This document shows positions 1 to 6,974 of a DNA stretch of 22,017 nt, piece after piece. Numbering within the stretch: position 1 is the first letter of the stretch; each line of letters opens with the position of its first letter. The position numbers and the translations under genes are program-made. Under the pieces are notes generated by a model that was not told the origin of the DNA, made no database searches, and worked only from the letters and a program-made list of their open reading frames with translations. Location: IMG/VR virus record IMGVR_UViG_3300037196_000072, positions 1 through 22,017 of that record, one strand, 5' to 3'. This DNA is from a virus.

Positions 1-645
1 GATTGAGGCGTCCGTGTTTTCCAGGGCCTCGCTGAGCACGGCCACTTCCTTGCTGAAGGTCTGATCGGCCGTCAGGAACTTGAAGTCGTCGCCCAGGCAG
101 CGCTTCGGGACCGGAAGACCGTCGAAGCGGCCACCCCGCGAATTGAGCCGCTGGCGAATCCACGCCTCAATCGTGAGGTAATCGACGTGGCAGACCATGT
201 TGGCGTTCTTGATCTCGCCGGTGCCGAAGATCGCGCCCAAGGGCGGGGTGGAGTAGACCGCGAAGACGATCTTGTCGAAGCGCTCGTCCGGGGTGTCGCC
301 GCCGCAGATCGACCGGCAGAGTTGGAACTTGCCCCGCCCGGCCCACAACTCGCCGTCCAAGGGACAGCAGGGAAGCTGGTTGAGCCACCAATCCGGGGCC
401 ATGATCGGATTGCCGTAGCGGCTCCACAGGCCGGTTGACAGGGGTTTGACCTTGGCTTTCTTTTCGCCGGTCTTGGGGTCGATGATGCTGGCCCAGGGCA
501 CTTGTTCGGTGGGCAGTCCACGGGTCAGGCCGCCGTCCCAGAAGCAACGGGTGCCGTCCAGCTTTTCGGATATGAACCAACCGGCCACGTCATGCTTGCG
601 CGGATCGTAGTGGTCGGCCAGTTGGAGGAATTCGCGCTTTACCAT
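1..645 (-). CDS. ATP-dependent DNA ligase, 3' end cut off by window edge
   Basis: Joins nicks in duplex DNA through a lysine-AMP intermediate, probably sealing Okazaki fragments and repair nicks during phage replication. The 215 visible residues hold the nucleotidyltransferase domain. Motif I is EKLDGTRCFWDGG, with the adenylated lysine at about residue 28. Further on come SRYGNPI (residues 75-81, motif Ia-like) and LDGELWAGRGKF (96-107, motif III). The N-terminus is very short before motif I, so there is no DNA-binding N-domain, as in small viral ligases. The ATG at 645 is chosen because the domain begins directly after it; no strong ribosome site is visible. The C-terminal motifs and OB-fold lie outside the window. 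It is the last visible gene of the left arm and follows a 151-base gap holding an element shared with the gap before the methyltransferase. Family assignment is confident; exact subfamily is not. Confidence 0.9.
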   Translation of the reverse strand, partial: MVKREFLQLADHYDPRKHDVAGWFISEKLDGTRCFWDGGLTRGLPTEQVPWASIIDPKTGEKKAKVKPLSTGLWSRYGNPIMAPDWWLNQLPCCPLDGELWAGRGKFQLCRSICGGDTPDERFDKIVFAVYSTPPLGAIFGTGEIKNANMVCHVDYLTIEAWIRQRLNSRGGRFDGLPVPKRCLGDDFKFLTADQTFSKEVAVLSEALENTDASI

Positions 646-688
646 CGGTTACACCTGTGTGCCGAAAGACAGAATCCAAACGAAGCTT

Positions 689-733
689 TCACCCGGTCGC
701 ACCCCCGGCGGTAATGCACTCGCCGACGTGCAT
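689..733 (-). CDS. possible 14-residue leader peptide upstream of the ligase gene
   Basis: A tiny frame in the gap before the ligase gene. ATG at 733 is preceded by GGAG six bases upstream, the frame encodes MHVGECITAGGATG and it stops at 689. It lies just downstream of the conserved intergenic element on the transcribed strand. The ribosome site is better than that of the ligase itself, so it could be a translated leader, but a frame this short can arise by chance. No known leader peptide is recognised. Confidence 0.2.
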   Translation of the reverse strand: MHVGECITAGGATG

Positions 734-749
734 CAGCGACTCCGGGCAA

Positions 750-795
750 AAGGTGTGATAATCCGGTATTTAATGCGCCGAAAATGGCGCGAGTT
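750..795 (-). promoter_or_regulatory. shared intergenic element, copy A (hairpin plus TATCACACCTT box)
   Basis: Read on the minus strand, a hairpin (GCGCC, six-base loop, GGCGC; plus-strand 775-790) is followed by ATTAAATA and then TATCACACCTT. The same layout with identical spacing occurs at 15440-15481. This copy begins 2 bases past the nucleotidase stop and lies 105 bases before the ligase start. The fixed register, the gene-start location and a TATCAC box about 16 bases after TTCGGC suggest a promoter, possibly with a read-through-limiting hairpin. That role is inferred. The rest of the gap, 646-749, shows only the possible leader peptide. Confidence 0.45.
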
Positions 796-796
796 T

Positions 797-1366
797 TTAG
801 ACCATCGCCCGGAGTTTTTCTTCGAGATAGCGACGAGGGTCCGACGCCCAGTTGTCATTCCAGGGCCTCGGCACCAGGATGGCGTGGCCGCCGCGGGCCT
901 CGAACCGCTCGATGTTCTCGCTGTAGTCGTCGATCAAGAGCGCGTCAGAACGGGCAAAGAGGTGCTTGCGAGGCGTGATGGCAAACTGTCGGTGCATCCA
1001 TTCGGGAAAATGGTCGTGAATCCATTCCAGCTTGCCTGCCAGGCTCTCCGGGCACTTCGTCGGGCTGGTAGCAATGCAGACATTCTCACGGCCGACCGCA
1101 TTGGCGCACGCCTCCAGGAGCCACCGAAAGAATGGGGACTCGGGAACCTTGACCCAAATGGCACGCGGGATGGAGGCCCAGAGCGTAGCTGACGTGTACC
1201 GAGGCTCACCCAGCAGATAGTTGGCCACGTCGGAAATGGCGTACCCGAACTCGCGCGGATAATCCGTGTAGTCGGTCGGGCCGATGTTGCAACCGACCGA
1301 GTGCAGCACGAAGGGTGCCAGGGTGTTGCATACGTCATCCAAGTCTAGGAAGATGCGTCGGATCAT
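797..1366 (-). CDS. 5'(3')-deoxyribonucleotidase-like HAD phosphatase
   Basis: Predicted to dephosphorylate (deoxy)nucleoside monophosphates and so tune nucleotide pools in the infected cell. The 189-residue protein starts with the HAD motif I, FLDLDDVCNTL, with nucleophile and acid aspartates at residues 8 and 10. A middle segment IATSPTKCPESLAGK supplies the motif II Ser/Thr and a lysine. Near the end, LLIDDYSENIERF is motif III, followed by GGHAILVPRPWN. This order and spacing match the bacterial and phage 5'-nucleotidase (NT5C) family. The ATG at 1366 overlaps the stop of the sigma-like gene as ATGA, implying translational coupling. Substrate preference cannot be read from the sequence. 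Confidence 0.85.
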   Translation of the reverse strand: MIRRIFLDLDDVCNTLAPFVLHSVGCNIGPTDYTDYPREFGYAISDVANYLLGEPRYTSATLWASIPRAIWVKVPESPFFRWLLEACANAVGRENVCIATSPTKCPESLAGKLEWIHDHFPEWMHRQFAITPRKHLFARSDALLIDDYSENIERFEARGGHAILVPRPWNDNWASDPRRYLEEKLRAMV

Positions 1367-2028
1367 TCGTTGCGTATGGCCTCTAGCTTGTGTTGAACGC
1401 AGGCATCCAGCGCCTTTCCCATTCTGTAGGTGGACGCCACCGACCTGTTGATGGCCGCCGCAATCTCGGCAAGGGTGTAACCCGCTTCTCGCATGGTGAT
1501 AAAGGTCCGCTCCTCTTCACAGGCGCAGCAAGATTCAATCAGGTCGCGCATCTCTAGTTCCCTCTCATAGGACGGAACCTCGAATCGCTCGGGAATGACG
1601 TTGACAATAGTGGGCAAAGTCAGTTCTTTTCCCTGAGCACGCGCACGATGCTTCGAGGTATGAGGTGGAACGATGCCCTCAGTCTCGATCAACTCCCCTA
1701 ATTCACGATTGATCCACGCACCGATGCAGTCGGTCGGGTTCCAATTGCCCTCATATTTCAGTGCCGTGCCATCTGCCATCTGGTTGACAGCCTTAACCAA
1801 TCCAGTGAACGCGGAACTGGTTAGATCGTCCCGCAGGTGTGCAATTCCCGGAAGGCAACGAATGAAGCTCTCGACCTTAACAACAGCCAGCGGCATGTTG
1901 CCGACGATCATTTCTTCACGGGCGGCAGCATCTCCCGCAAGCACGCGCTCGAACAGAGTCACGTTTCGTTCGGCATCTAGCGGCTCACTCATTTGCGAGA
2001 CAAGAAGTGCGTTGTACCGATTACTCAT
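1363..2028 (-). CDS. sigma-70-like RNA polymerase sigma factor
   Basis: A 221-residue protein with a sigma region 2-like block (about residues 22-115). It contains LFERVLAGDAAAREEMIVGN, then LRDDLTSSAFTGLVKAVNQ, which is like the core-binding DDL..G..GL helix, and DCIGAWINRELGELI resembling region 2.4. A C-terminal helix-turn-helix (about 172-208, YTLAEIAAAINRSVASTYRM) resembles region 4. Such factors recruit host RNA polymerase to phage promoters. The ATG at 2028 is chosen because GGAG lies nine bases upstream and the ATG overlaps the preceding stop (ATGAGTAA). The frame could extend to a TTG at 2043, which lacks that support. Region 2 is divergent, so a non-sigma DNA-binding regulator remains possible. 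Confidence 0.7.
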   Translation of the reverse strand: MSNRYNALLVSQMSEPLDAERNVTLFERVLAGDAAAREEMIVGNMPLAVVKVESFIRCLPGIAHLRDDLTSSAFTGLVKAVNQMADGTALKYEGNWNPTDCIGAWINRELGELIETEGIVPPHTSKHRARAQGKELTLPTIVNVIPERFEVPSYERELEMRDLIESCCACEEERTFITMREAGYTLAEIAAAINRSVASTYRMGKALDACVQHKLEAIRNE

Positions 2029-2521
2029 GGATGCGTTCTCCAATGGGGTCGATCCGCCAGGCGCAGCGGGTGTAGAACTGGTGCGCCTCGCAGGCGAGCC
2101 GGCTGTAGTCGTAGACTGGCCCGCGCGGGTCGTAGATGCGGCCGTGGTCGTAGGCGACCGTGTGGCCGAGACGTGCGCCGGTGCCGTGAATCACGCCCCG
2201 GCTGGTTTGGACGGCGGCCTCGAACCGTCGCCAGTTGTTGTCGGGGTAGAGCACCGTCTTGTGAAATGGCCCTGCATCAGTCGGTTGCAGCGTGGGGAAC
2301 AATTCGACCGGCGTGACGGCCAGCCTGCGCGACAAGGCGACTTGAATTAGCTCTTGGATATGGAAACACCGCCGGCACAACGGCTCAGGAAGGCTCGGAA
2401 AGACGATCTCGCTGCCGTCGTGGCCGATGGCTGCAAGCAAATCAGCGACGGGCATGTTCAAGGCCATCGCAAAGGCCAAAGGCATACACATCCACGGTTC
2501 GGGTCGTTGTTGCAGTTCCAT
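2021..2521 (-). CDS. possible papain/C39-like cysteine peptidase-fold protein
   Basis: 166 residues with a layout that recalls papain-like (C39-type) peptidases. A glutamine (Q5) lies shortly before a cysteine in WMCMPLAFAMAL (C12, start of a helix). Much later comes a histidine in GHTVAYDHGRIYDP (H120), with an aspartate 11 residues on (D131). That Gln-Cys-His-Asp order is what the fold uses. A second pair of cysteines lies at 49 and 52. No signal peptide or membrane segment is seen, so a cytoplasmic role is likely. The ATG at 2521 follows GGAGAA 11 bases upstream. The stop overlaps the start of the sigma-like gene by eight bases. Fold call is from motif layout only; target unknown. Confidence 0.45.
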   Translation of the reverse strand: MELQQRPEPWMCMPLAFAMALNMPVADLLAAIGHDGSEIVFPSLPEPLCRRCFHIQELIQVALSRRLAVTPVELFPTLQPTDAGPFHKTVLYPDNNWRRFEAAVQTSRGVIHGTGARLGHTVAYDHGRIYDPRGPVYDYSRLACEAHQFYTRCAWRIDPIGERIHE

Positions 2522-2574
2522 CGGCGCAGGGTTTCTCCGCAGTTGGCGGTTCTTAGCGGGTTGAGAGAGGCGAG

Positions 2575-2970
2575 CTACCAGCCTTCGCGGTCTAGCTCGT
2601 CGAGAAGGGCGTCGATGTCAGGAACTTGACCCCACGACTCCCTCCAATAGCCGCGCCAGTTGGGCGGCCTGAACAGCTTGTCGTATTCTTCTTGCGAGGC
2701 AGCCGTAAGTATCCAGATGCCAGTGCCTTTGGCCGCCCACAGTGGCCACTTGAGCCGCTGGGCTTTGGTGAACGTGTACTTCTTCGGTTGCTTACAGTCG
2801 ATCCAGCGCGTGCCCCACTTCTCGTGCATCACGTACAGATCGGGAAAGCCGGTCTGATACAAATTGCCGTGGGTGTGCTCGACGTGCCAGCCTCGTGCCT
2901 TGAGGAAGGCAATCAAAGCCTGTTGGATGTACCACTCAGGACCATGCGCTGGCCGGCGGATTCTGCCCAT
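2575..2970 (-). CDS. VRR-NUC domain nuclease
   Basis: A 131-residue single-domain nuclease of the PD-(D/E)xK superfamily. Visible motifs are PEWYIQQALIAFLKARGW (the E..Q helix), HGNLYQTGFPDLYVMH (catalytic Asp at about 44) and RWIDCKQ (D58-C-K60), then TKAQRLKW. This is the arrangement of stand-alone VRR-NUC proteins of phages, which cut branched or flap DNA structures and may resolve replication and recombination intermediates. The ATG at 2970 is preferred because it overlaps the preceding stop as TGATG. An upstream in-frame start at 3018 would overlap the neighbour by 49 bases. It sits in the polymerase operon, which fits a replication role. Confidence 0.85.
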   Translation of the reverse strand: MGRIRRPAHGPEWYIQQALIAFLKARGWHVEHTHGNLYQTGFPDLYVMHEKWGTRWIDCKQPKKYTFTKAQRLKWPLWAAKGTGIWILTAASQEEYDKLFRPPNWRGYWRESWGQVPDIDALLDELDREGW

Positions 2971-3281
2971 CAGATCAGGTGCCCGCCAAACTGAGCGTCG
3001 ATCTCTTTCGTGAGCCACCAGCCGTTATGGCCGAACTCCCAGATGCGAAAACGCTCCCGTGCATCACCCTTTATCAGGCCCAGGGCAATGGCAGCGGCCT
3101 CGCACCGTGCCCGCAGCGCGGCGGCTTCGGCGTTGTTGACGATCTCAGCCCGGCAGACCAGGCCAAAGAAGAGCCAAAGGCGGCCTGTCCGCCACTGATA
3201 GTTCGGGTAGACCTCGGCGACACGCTCCCATACGCCGTCGTTGCTCCGGGATTCGATTTCGTAGTGGTCCACGTACTTCAT
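2970..3281 (-). CDS. hypothetical 103-aa protein
   Basis: Unrecognised. The protein is 103 residues, starts MKYVDHYEIESRSNDGVW and ends with a tryptophan-rich tail (WEFGHNGWWLTKEI). An alanine-rich helix (about residues 49-68, AEAAALRARCEAAAIALGL) lies in the middle. ATG at 3281 overlaps the polymerase stop (ATGA) and has GGAG eight bases upstream. Its stop overlaps the VRR-NUC start (TGATG). It is therefore translated between the polymerase and the nuclease and may be a small accessory factor, but nothing in the sequence states a function. Confidence 0.7.
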   Translation of the reverse strand: MKYVDHYEIESRSNDGVWERVAEVYPNYQWRTGRLWLFFGLVCRAEIVNNAEAAALRARCEAAAIALGLIKGDARERFRIWEFGHNGWWLTKEIDAQFGGHLI

Positions 3282-5773
3282 TTCATCATCTCCGGTGCGC
3301 GAATCTTGATCGTGCCACTTTTCTTCTCGGCCCAGTTTGCCATTTCTTCATTCCAGTCCATGCCGATCAGTGGTACTTTGGGACGGAAGTGCTCAACGGA
3401 ATCCCGCACGACCTGCGTGACGCTCGGCACCACGTCAGGACGGGTGACGCACATGATTTCGTCATGGATGTTCATGGGGGCAACGTGCCACTGGTTCACC
3501 CCGACCGGCTGCAAGTCCCAGATCGTCCGCTGGACGTGCTTCGTGATTTCGGCACCCGGCGACTGGATTTCATGGTTCGCCGCAGCCCGCATGTTGGCCG
3601 CTTGCATCGAGAAGGCCGCCCCGTAGAGGGCCGAGGAGACGGCACCACCGGCGGTCTGCACGCGGTCGCGGCGGACCACCTTGACCTTGCAATCTTTCCA
3701 GTGCTTGGGCGTGTTACGGGCCAGGTCGAAGATCGCGCGGGCGATGCGGTTCTCCAAGGTGAAATAGCGGCGGAAGCCAAGCATCGTCTCGGCATAGTCG
3801 GCCGGCTCTTTCCAGACGACTTTCGAGCCGATGCCACCGGGCTGCGTCATGGAGCAGAACAAATCGGCCACCCGCTTGCGCCACCGCTTGACGCCAACGA
3901 ATCGGCTGCCGAAGTCTTCGATGGCCTTCTTCGCAACCTCTTCGGTGATGCCCAGGCGATTGACCAGTGTGCTATGGTCGCCGCCGTAGAGCATCGTGCC
4001 GAAGAAGCCCTGCTTGCCCTTCGTATACATATCGTTGGTGGTGCTGCCGTCGCTCGACTTGACCTCTTCGTAGGTCGTGCCGGGGAAGATCGCCATGCCG
4101 AACAAGGCGTGAATCTTCCGGCCGGCGATCAACTCGGCGCGCAGGGCCTCGTCGTTGCACACGGCGTCGGCGATTGTCACCTCGAAGGAACTGAAGTCGC
4201 CGCCGCAGAGCAAATACCCCTCCCAGGTCAGGGGAAACGTCTGCCGGACTTCTTTGGTGTGCTTGATGCCCTGGGCATTGAGGCCGTCCGCCCCGGCCAT
4301 GCGGGACGAGAGGGCACCAATCACGACGAACGAGGCATGGAACTTGCCGGCCAGCAACAACTTGTCGTATAGCTCGATTTCCTTGGCGGCGAACTTGACC
4401 TTGAGGATTTCCAAGGCGCGGACGCCAGCCGGGTGCCGACCCACCTTCAGGACGCCCGTACCGCCGCAGCGAGCACACTGCGGATCATTGCCCTGGCACT
4501 TGCCGCACGGCTCCGGTTCACCGACGTAGCACACGCCGTTGCACTGCGGGCAGATGTCGGTTTCCTTATCCAGGTAGCCTTTGCCCTTGCACGTTGGGCA
4601 CATCTCGCCGATGCCCCACTTGCTGATCGCTTCGAGGTTGGCCTTCTTCGTGGACGTTTCGAGAATCACGCCCTCCGTGTCGTCCATCGCGGCCATGACG
4701 TAGGGGCGGACCTCACTCGGCTTGTTGATATTGATCGGGCTGGCGGCAACCACGGCCTGGGCCTTCGCCATCAGGGCCTTGATCCCTTCGCGGTCGATCG
4801 TGAAGCCGTGCCAGCGGACGGCGGCCACCATGCACGTCAAGGTGGAGTCGTTGTCGCCCGGCTCGGGACAGCCGAAGTGCTTGTCCAACTCGCGCGTATA
4901 AACGATGTCGTCGTTGGCATAGTCGCGGGCGTCCGCACGGGTTGCCCAATGGTCGATGAACTTGCGAATCACGCCCGGCCACGCATACTTCGTGACCTTC
5001 TTCCCCTTGTCCTCCCCATCATCCGTCTCAATCGCCCAGCCCTTCGCAGGACTCGACACGGCCAGGGCCGTGGGCGCATAGCCCAACTCGTAAGGCCGCC
5101 AGGCGGGCGACGGCTCCACGTCTTTGTAGTGATACTTGGGCTTGAGCTTCAGGGCGTGTTCGGCGAGGAACTTCAACCCGCCAGCCGGGTTGAACTTCAG
5201 GACGACATCCTTGAACTCGGTATCCAGGTCGCCAAAAGAATCGTGACGGTCGAAGACCTGCCACTTGGGCGCTTCCGGGTCGGCCGACTTGGCGAAGTAG
5301 ATGTTGTCGAACTGGACCCGGCCCTCTAGCTCGCGGGCCAGAGCGTAGGCGAGTGCCGTAGGCACGCGCTTGATGCGAACATCCTCGCGGGCCATCAGCG
5401 ATTGGTAGGGGCCTTTGCGGCTGTGGAGCATCAGGTCCATGACCGCCGCCGGCTTGACGCATGGGCCATCCTGCCCTTGCGGCTCCAGCATGGCGATCTC
5501 GTCGATGTGCTCGTCGGGAATCCAGTCCGGGTCACAGAGGCGGAAGATGGTGTAGACCTTGCAGACGTGAAACCAGTCGAAGGACAGGTTGAAGCCCACG
5601 ACCGTGTGCTGGCATATCCATTCGATCAGCGCCAGCGTTTCGTGGATCGGCCGCCGCCAGACCTCGTACAGGGTGATAGGCCCGTCTTCCACAGCGTACT
5701 GCAACAGCACCATCATGCTGTGCAGCCCGCAGGTTTCGGTATCGAGATAGAGCTTCGGCGGGTGATTGCTCAT
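3278..5773 (-). CDS. family A DNA polymerase with 3'-5' exonuclease and DnaJ-like zinc-finger insertion
   Basis: The replicative polymerase, 831 residues. The N-terminal proofreading exonuclease has YLDTETCGL (D11, E13), VGFNLSFDWF (D66) and DYANDDIVYT (Y285, D289). The polymerase domain has motif A GGDFSSFEVTIAD (D526, E531), motif B TKGKQGFFGTMLYGG (K587, Y596) and motif C MNIHDEIMC (H770, D771, E772). Between them, in the region that forms the thumb in this family, lie four CxxCxG-type motifs: CPTCKGKGY (392), CPQCNGVC (408), CGKCQGND (423) and CARCGGTGV (433). This layout resembles the DnaJ zinc-binding domain and is not part of standard Pol I. All catalytic residues are present, so the enzyme should be active. 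ATG at 5773 lies three bases past the previous stop; the stop overlaps the next start (ATGA). Confidence 0.95.
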   Translation of the reverse strand: MSNHPPKLYLDTETCGLHSMMVLLQYAVEDGPITLYEVWRRPIHETLALIEWICQHTVVGFNLSFDWFHVCKVYTIFRLCDPDWIPDEHIDEIAMLEPQGQDGPCVKPAAVMDLMLHSRKGPYQSLMAREDVRIKRVPTALAYALARELEGRVQFDNIYFAKSADPEAPKWQVFDRHDSFGDLDTEFKDVVLKFNPAGGLKFLAEHALKLKPKYHYKDVEPSPAWRPYELGYAPTALAVSSPAKGWAIETDDGEDKGKKVTKYAWPGVIRKFIDHWATRADARDYANDDIVYTRELDKHFGCPEPGDNDSTLTCMVAAVRWHGFTIDREGIKALMAKAQAVVAASPININKPSEVRPYVMAAMDDTEGVILETSTKKANLEAISKWGIGEMCPTCKGKGYLDKETDICPQCNGVCYVGEPEPCGKCQGNDPQCARCGGTGVLKVGRHPAGVRALEILKVKFAAKEIELYDKLLLAGKFHASFVVIGALSSRMAGADGLNAQGIKHTKEVRQTFPLTWEGYLLCGGDFSSFEVTIADAVCNDEALRAELIAGRKIHALFGMAIFPGTTYEEVKSSDGSTTNDMYTKGKQGFFGTMLYGGDHSTLVNRLGITEEVAKKAIEDFGSRFVGVKRWRKRVADLFCSMTQPGGIGSKVVWKEPADYAETMLGFRRYFTLENRIARAIFDLARNTPKHWKDCKVKVVRRDRVQTAGGAVSSALYGAAFSMQAANMRAAANHEIQSPGAEITKHVQRTIWDLQPVGVNQWHVAPMNIHDEIMCVTRPDVVPSVTQVVRDSVEHFRPKVPLIGMDWNEEMANWAEKKSGTIKIRAPEMMK

Positions 5774-5776
5774 CGG

Positions 5777-6133
5777 CTAGAAGACCTCGTAAGTCCAACG
5801 GCTGCCATCCTCGTGCTTCCCTTGCACACCGGCGGCCGTCACGGGCTGCGTGCGATAGAGGCCGTTGCGGAAGCGGATCTCCAGAGCGAGGCCCTTGCCG
5901 ATCCACAAGGGGATCGGTGCGCCCGGACTCGGCCAGTGGACGCTGTGAAGCAACTGGCCCACGGTGACGACTCGCAAATGCGGGTCGCTCGAACTGATCT
6001 CCACGATGCCGTGGACCGGATACACGACCTTGATCTCATAGAGGCTGGGTTCCGCCTCCAAGAGGATGATCGTGCCCGGCTTCAGCTTCCGTATGTCGAT
6101 CCCCGGCTCAGCGGGGGCAGTCGGCGTGTCCAT
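5777..6133 (-). CDS. hypothetical small beta-rich protein
   Basis: 118 residues, unrecognised. The first 23 residues are Pro/Ala-rich and likely flexible. After that the chain alternates short hydrophobic strands and turns (PGTIILLEAE, LYEIKVVYPVHGIVEI, LALEIRFRNG), suggesting a small beta barrel. The ATG at 6133 has GGGAG nine bases upstream, which favours it over a GTG at 6172. It overlaps the upstream ParB-like gene by 26 bases and ends three bases before the polymerase start, so the two are probably co-translated. No cysteine, signal peptide or catalytic signature is visible. A nucleic-acid-binding role is possible but is only a guess from fold and position. Confidence 0.65.
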   Translation of the reverse strand: MDTPTAPAEPGIDIRKLKPGTIILLEAEPSLYEIKVVYPVHGIVEISSSDPHLRVVTVGQLLHSVHWPSPGAPIPLWIGKGLALEIRFRNGLYRTQPVTAAGVQGKHEDGSRWTYEVF

Positions 6134-6974
6134 CACATTCGTCTCCCATAAACGCGCCGGAATCAACGGCACTTCTTAGACGTTCCGCCTGGATTTCTTT
6201 CAGCAGTTCCTCGTCAGGGACGTGGCCCGCACACCACGCGGCCACGCGGGGCGGCAGGCCGCCAATGCCGGCGGCCAACATCCGTTCGACCATGCGATTG
6301 ATCTCTTCTCGTGGACGAACGCCACGGCGGCGTTTGTACGTCTTGTCCAGACCGGGCAGGAACTTTCCCTTGCCTCTTTCCCGCGCCTCGACGATCTTGC
6401 GGGCGGCCGAAATCTGTTCCTCAGCCGATTCCATTCCCGCAAGTTGTTCCAGGTTTGCCTGCGAAAGCAGGCCGGCGGCAGCCTTCTGCTGGACCGCTTC
6501 CGGCATCCGCAGCAACCGCACGCGAACGTGGACCCACTTTGTCGGCTGCTTCAATTCCTGGGCGGCGTGCCGCACCCTCGCCCCTTGGGGATAAAGGTTC
6601 TGAATTGCACGGGCCTCTTCCAGGATGTTCAGGCTCTTGCGTTGCAGGTTCTCCACGAGGTTCAACATGCGGGCGTCGTGCTCGCTCAGACCCTCGCAGA
6701 TGTAGGCCGGTATCTCGATCCATTTCAGGAACTCGGTAATGGCGCGGAAGCGGCGGTGCCCGACGATCAGGCGGTACTCACAACCTCCGGCCTCGGTCCA
6801 CGGCTGCACGGCAACCGGGCAGATCAGCCGCCCGGCCTGGGTGATGCTGTCCGCCAGTTCCTTGACCGATTGCAGCGTGAACTCGCCCCGGCAGTTGAAA
6901 GCGGCGTCGTAATAGACGGCCGCCACCGGGATGGGATACGCCTGGTACTGTTCCAGTGGCTTCAGCGGCTTCAT
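6108..6974 (-). CDS. ParB/Srx-fold protein (ParB-like 1)
   Basis: 288 residues. The N-terminal ParB-type domain shows YRLIVGHRRFRAITEF (residues 67-82, the G-x-R-R box) and NLVENLQRKSLNILEEARAI (105-124, the EN..R box). In the ParB family these form the CTP-binding and phosphate-contacting surface. A helix-rich middle follows (QELKQPTKWVHVRVRLL, helix-turn-helix-like), then a basic stretch around KTYKRRRGVRPREE. Roles in the family range from partition to transcription control and nuclease activity. The ATG at 6974 overlaps the stop of the upstream phosphoesterase (ATGA). An in-frame upstream start at 7103 is rejected because it lies deep inside that gene. No ParA partner is visible in the window, so plasmid-type partition is unproven. 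Confidence 0.8.
   Translation of the reverse strand: MKPLKPLEQYQAYPIPVAAVYYDAAFNCRGEFTLQSVKELADSITQAGRLICPVAVQPWTEAGGCEYRLIVGHRRFRAITEFLKWIEIPAYICEGLSEHDARMLNLVENLQRKSLNILEEARAIQNLYPQGARVRHAAQELKQPTKWVHVRVRLLRMPEAVQQKAAAGLLSQANLEQLAGMESAEEQISAARKIVEARERGKGKFLPGLDKTYKRRRGVRPREEINRMVERMLAAGIGGLPPRVAAWCAGHVPDEELLKEIQAERLRSAVDSGAFMGDECDGHADCPR

Noticed and set aside
775-800. Plus-strand intrinsic terminator: the hairpin is followed by GAGTTTTTAG on the plus strand.
   Set aside because: No plus-strand gene reads into it, and copy B of the element lacks the T-tract. The shared layout fits a minus-strand element better.
2026-2043. A longer sigma-like protein starting at a TTG at 2043.
   Set aside because: ATG at 2028 has GGAG at a proper distance and overlaps the previous stop; the TTG has no such support.
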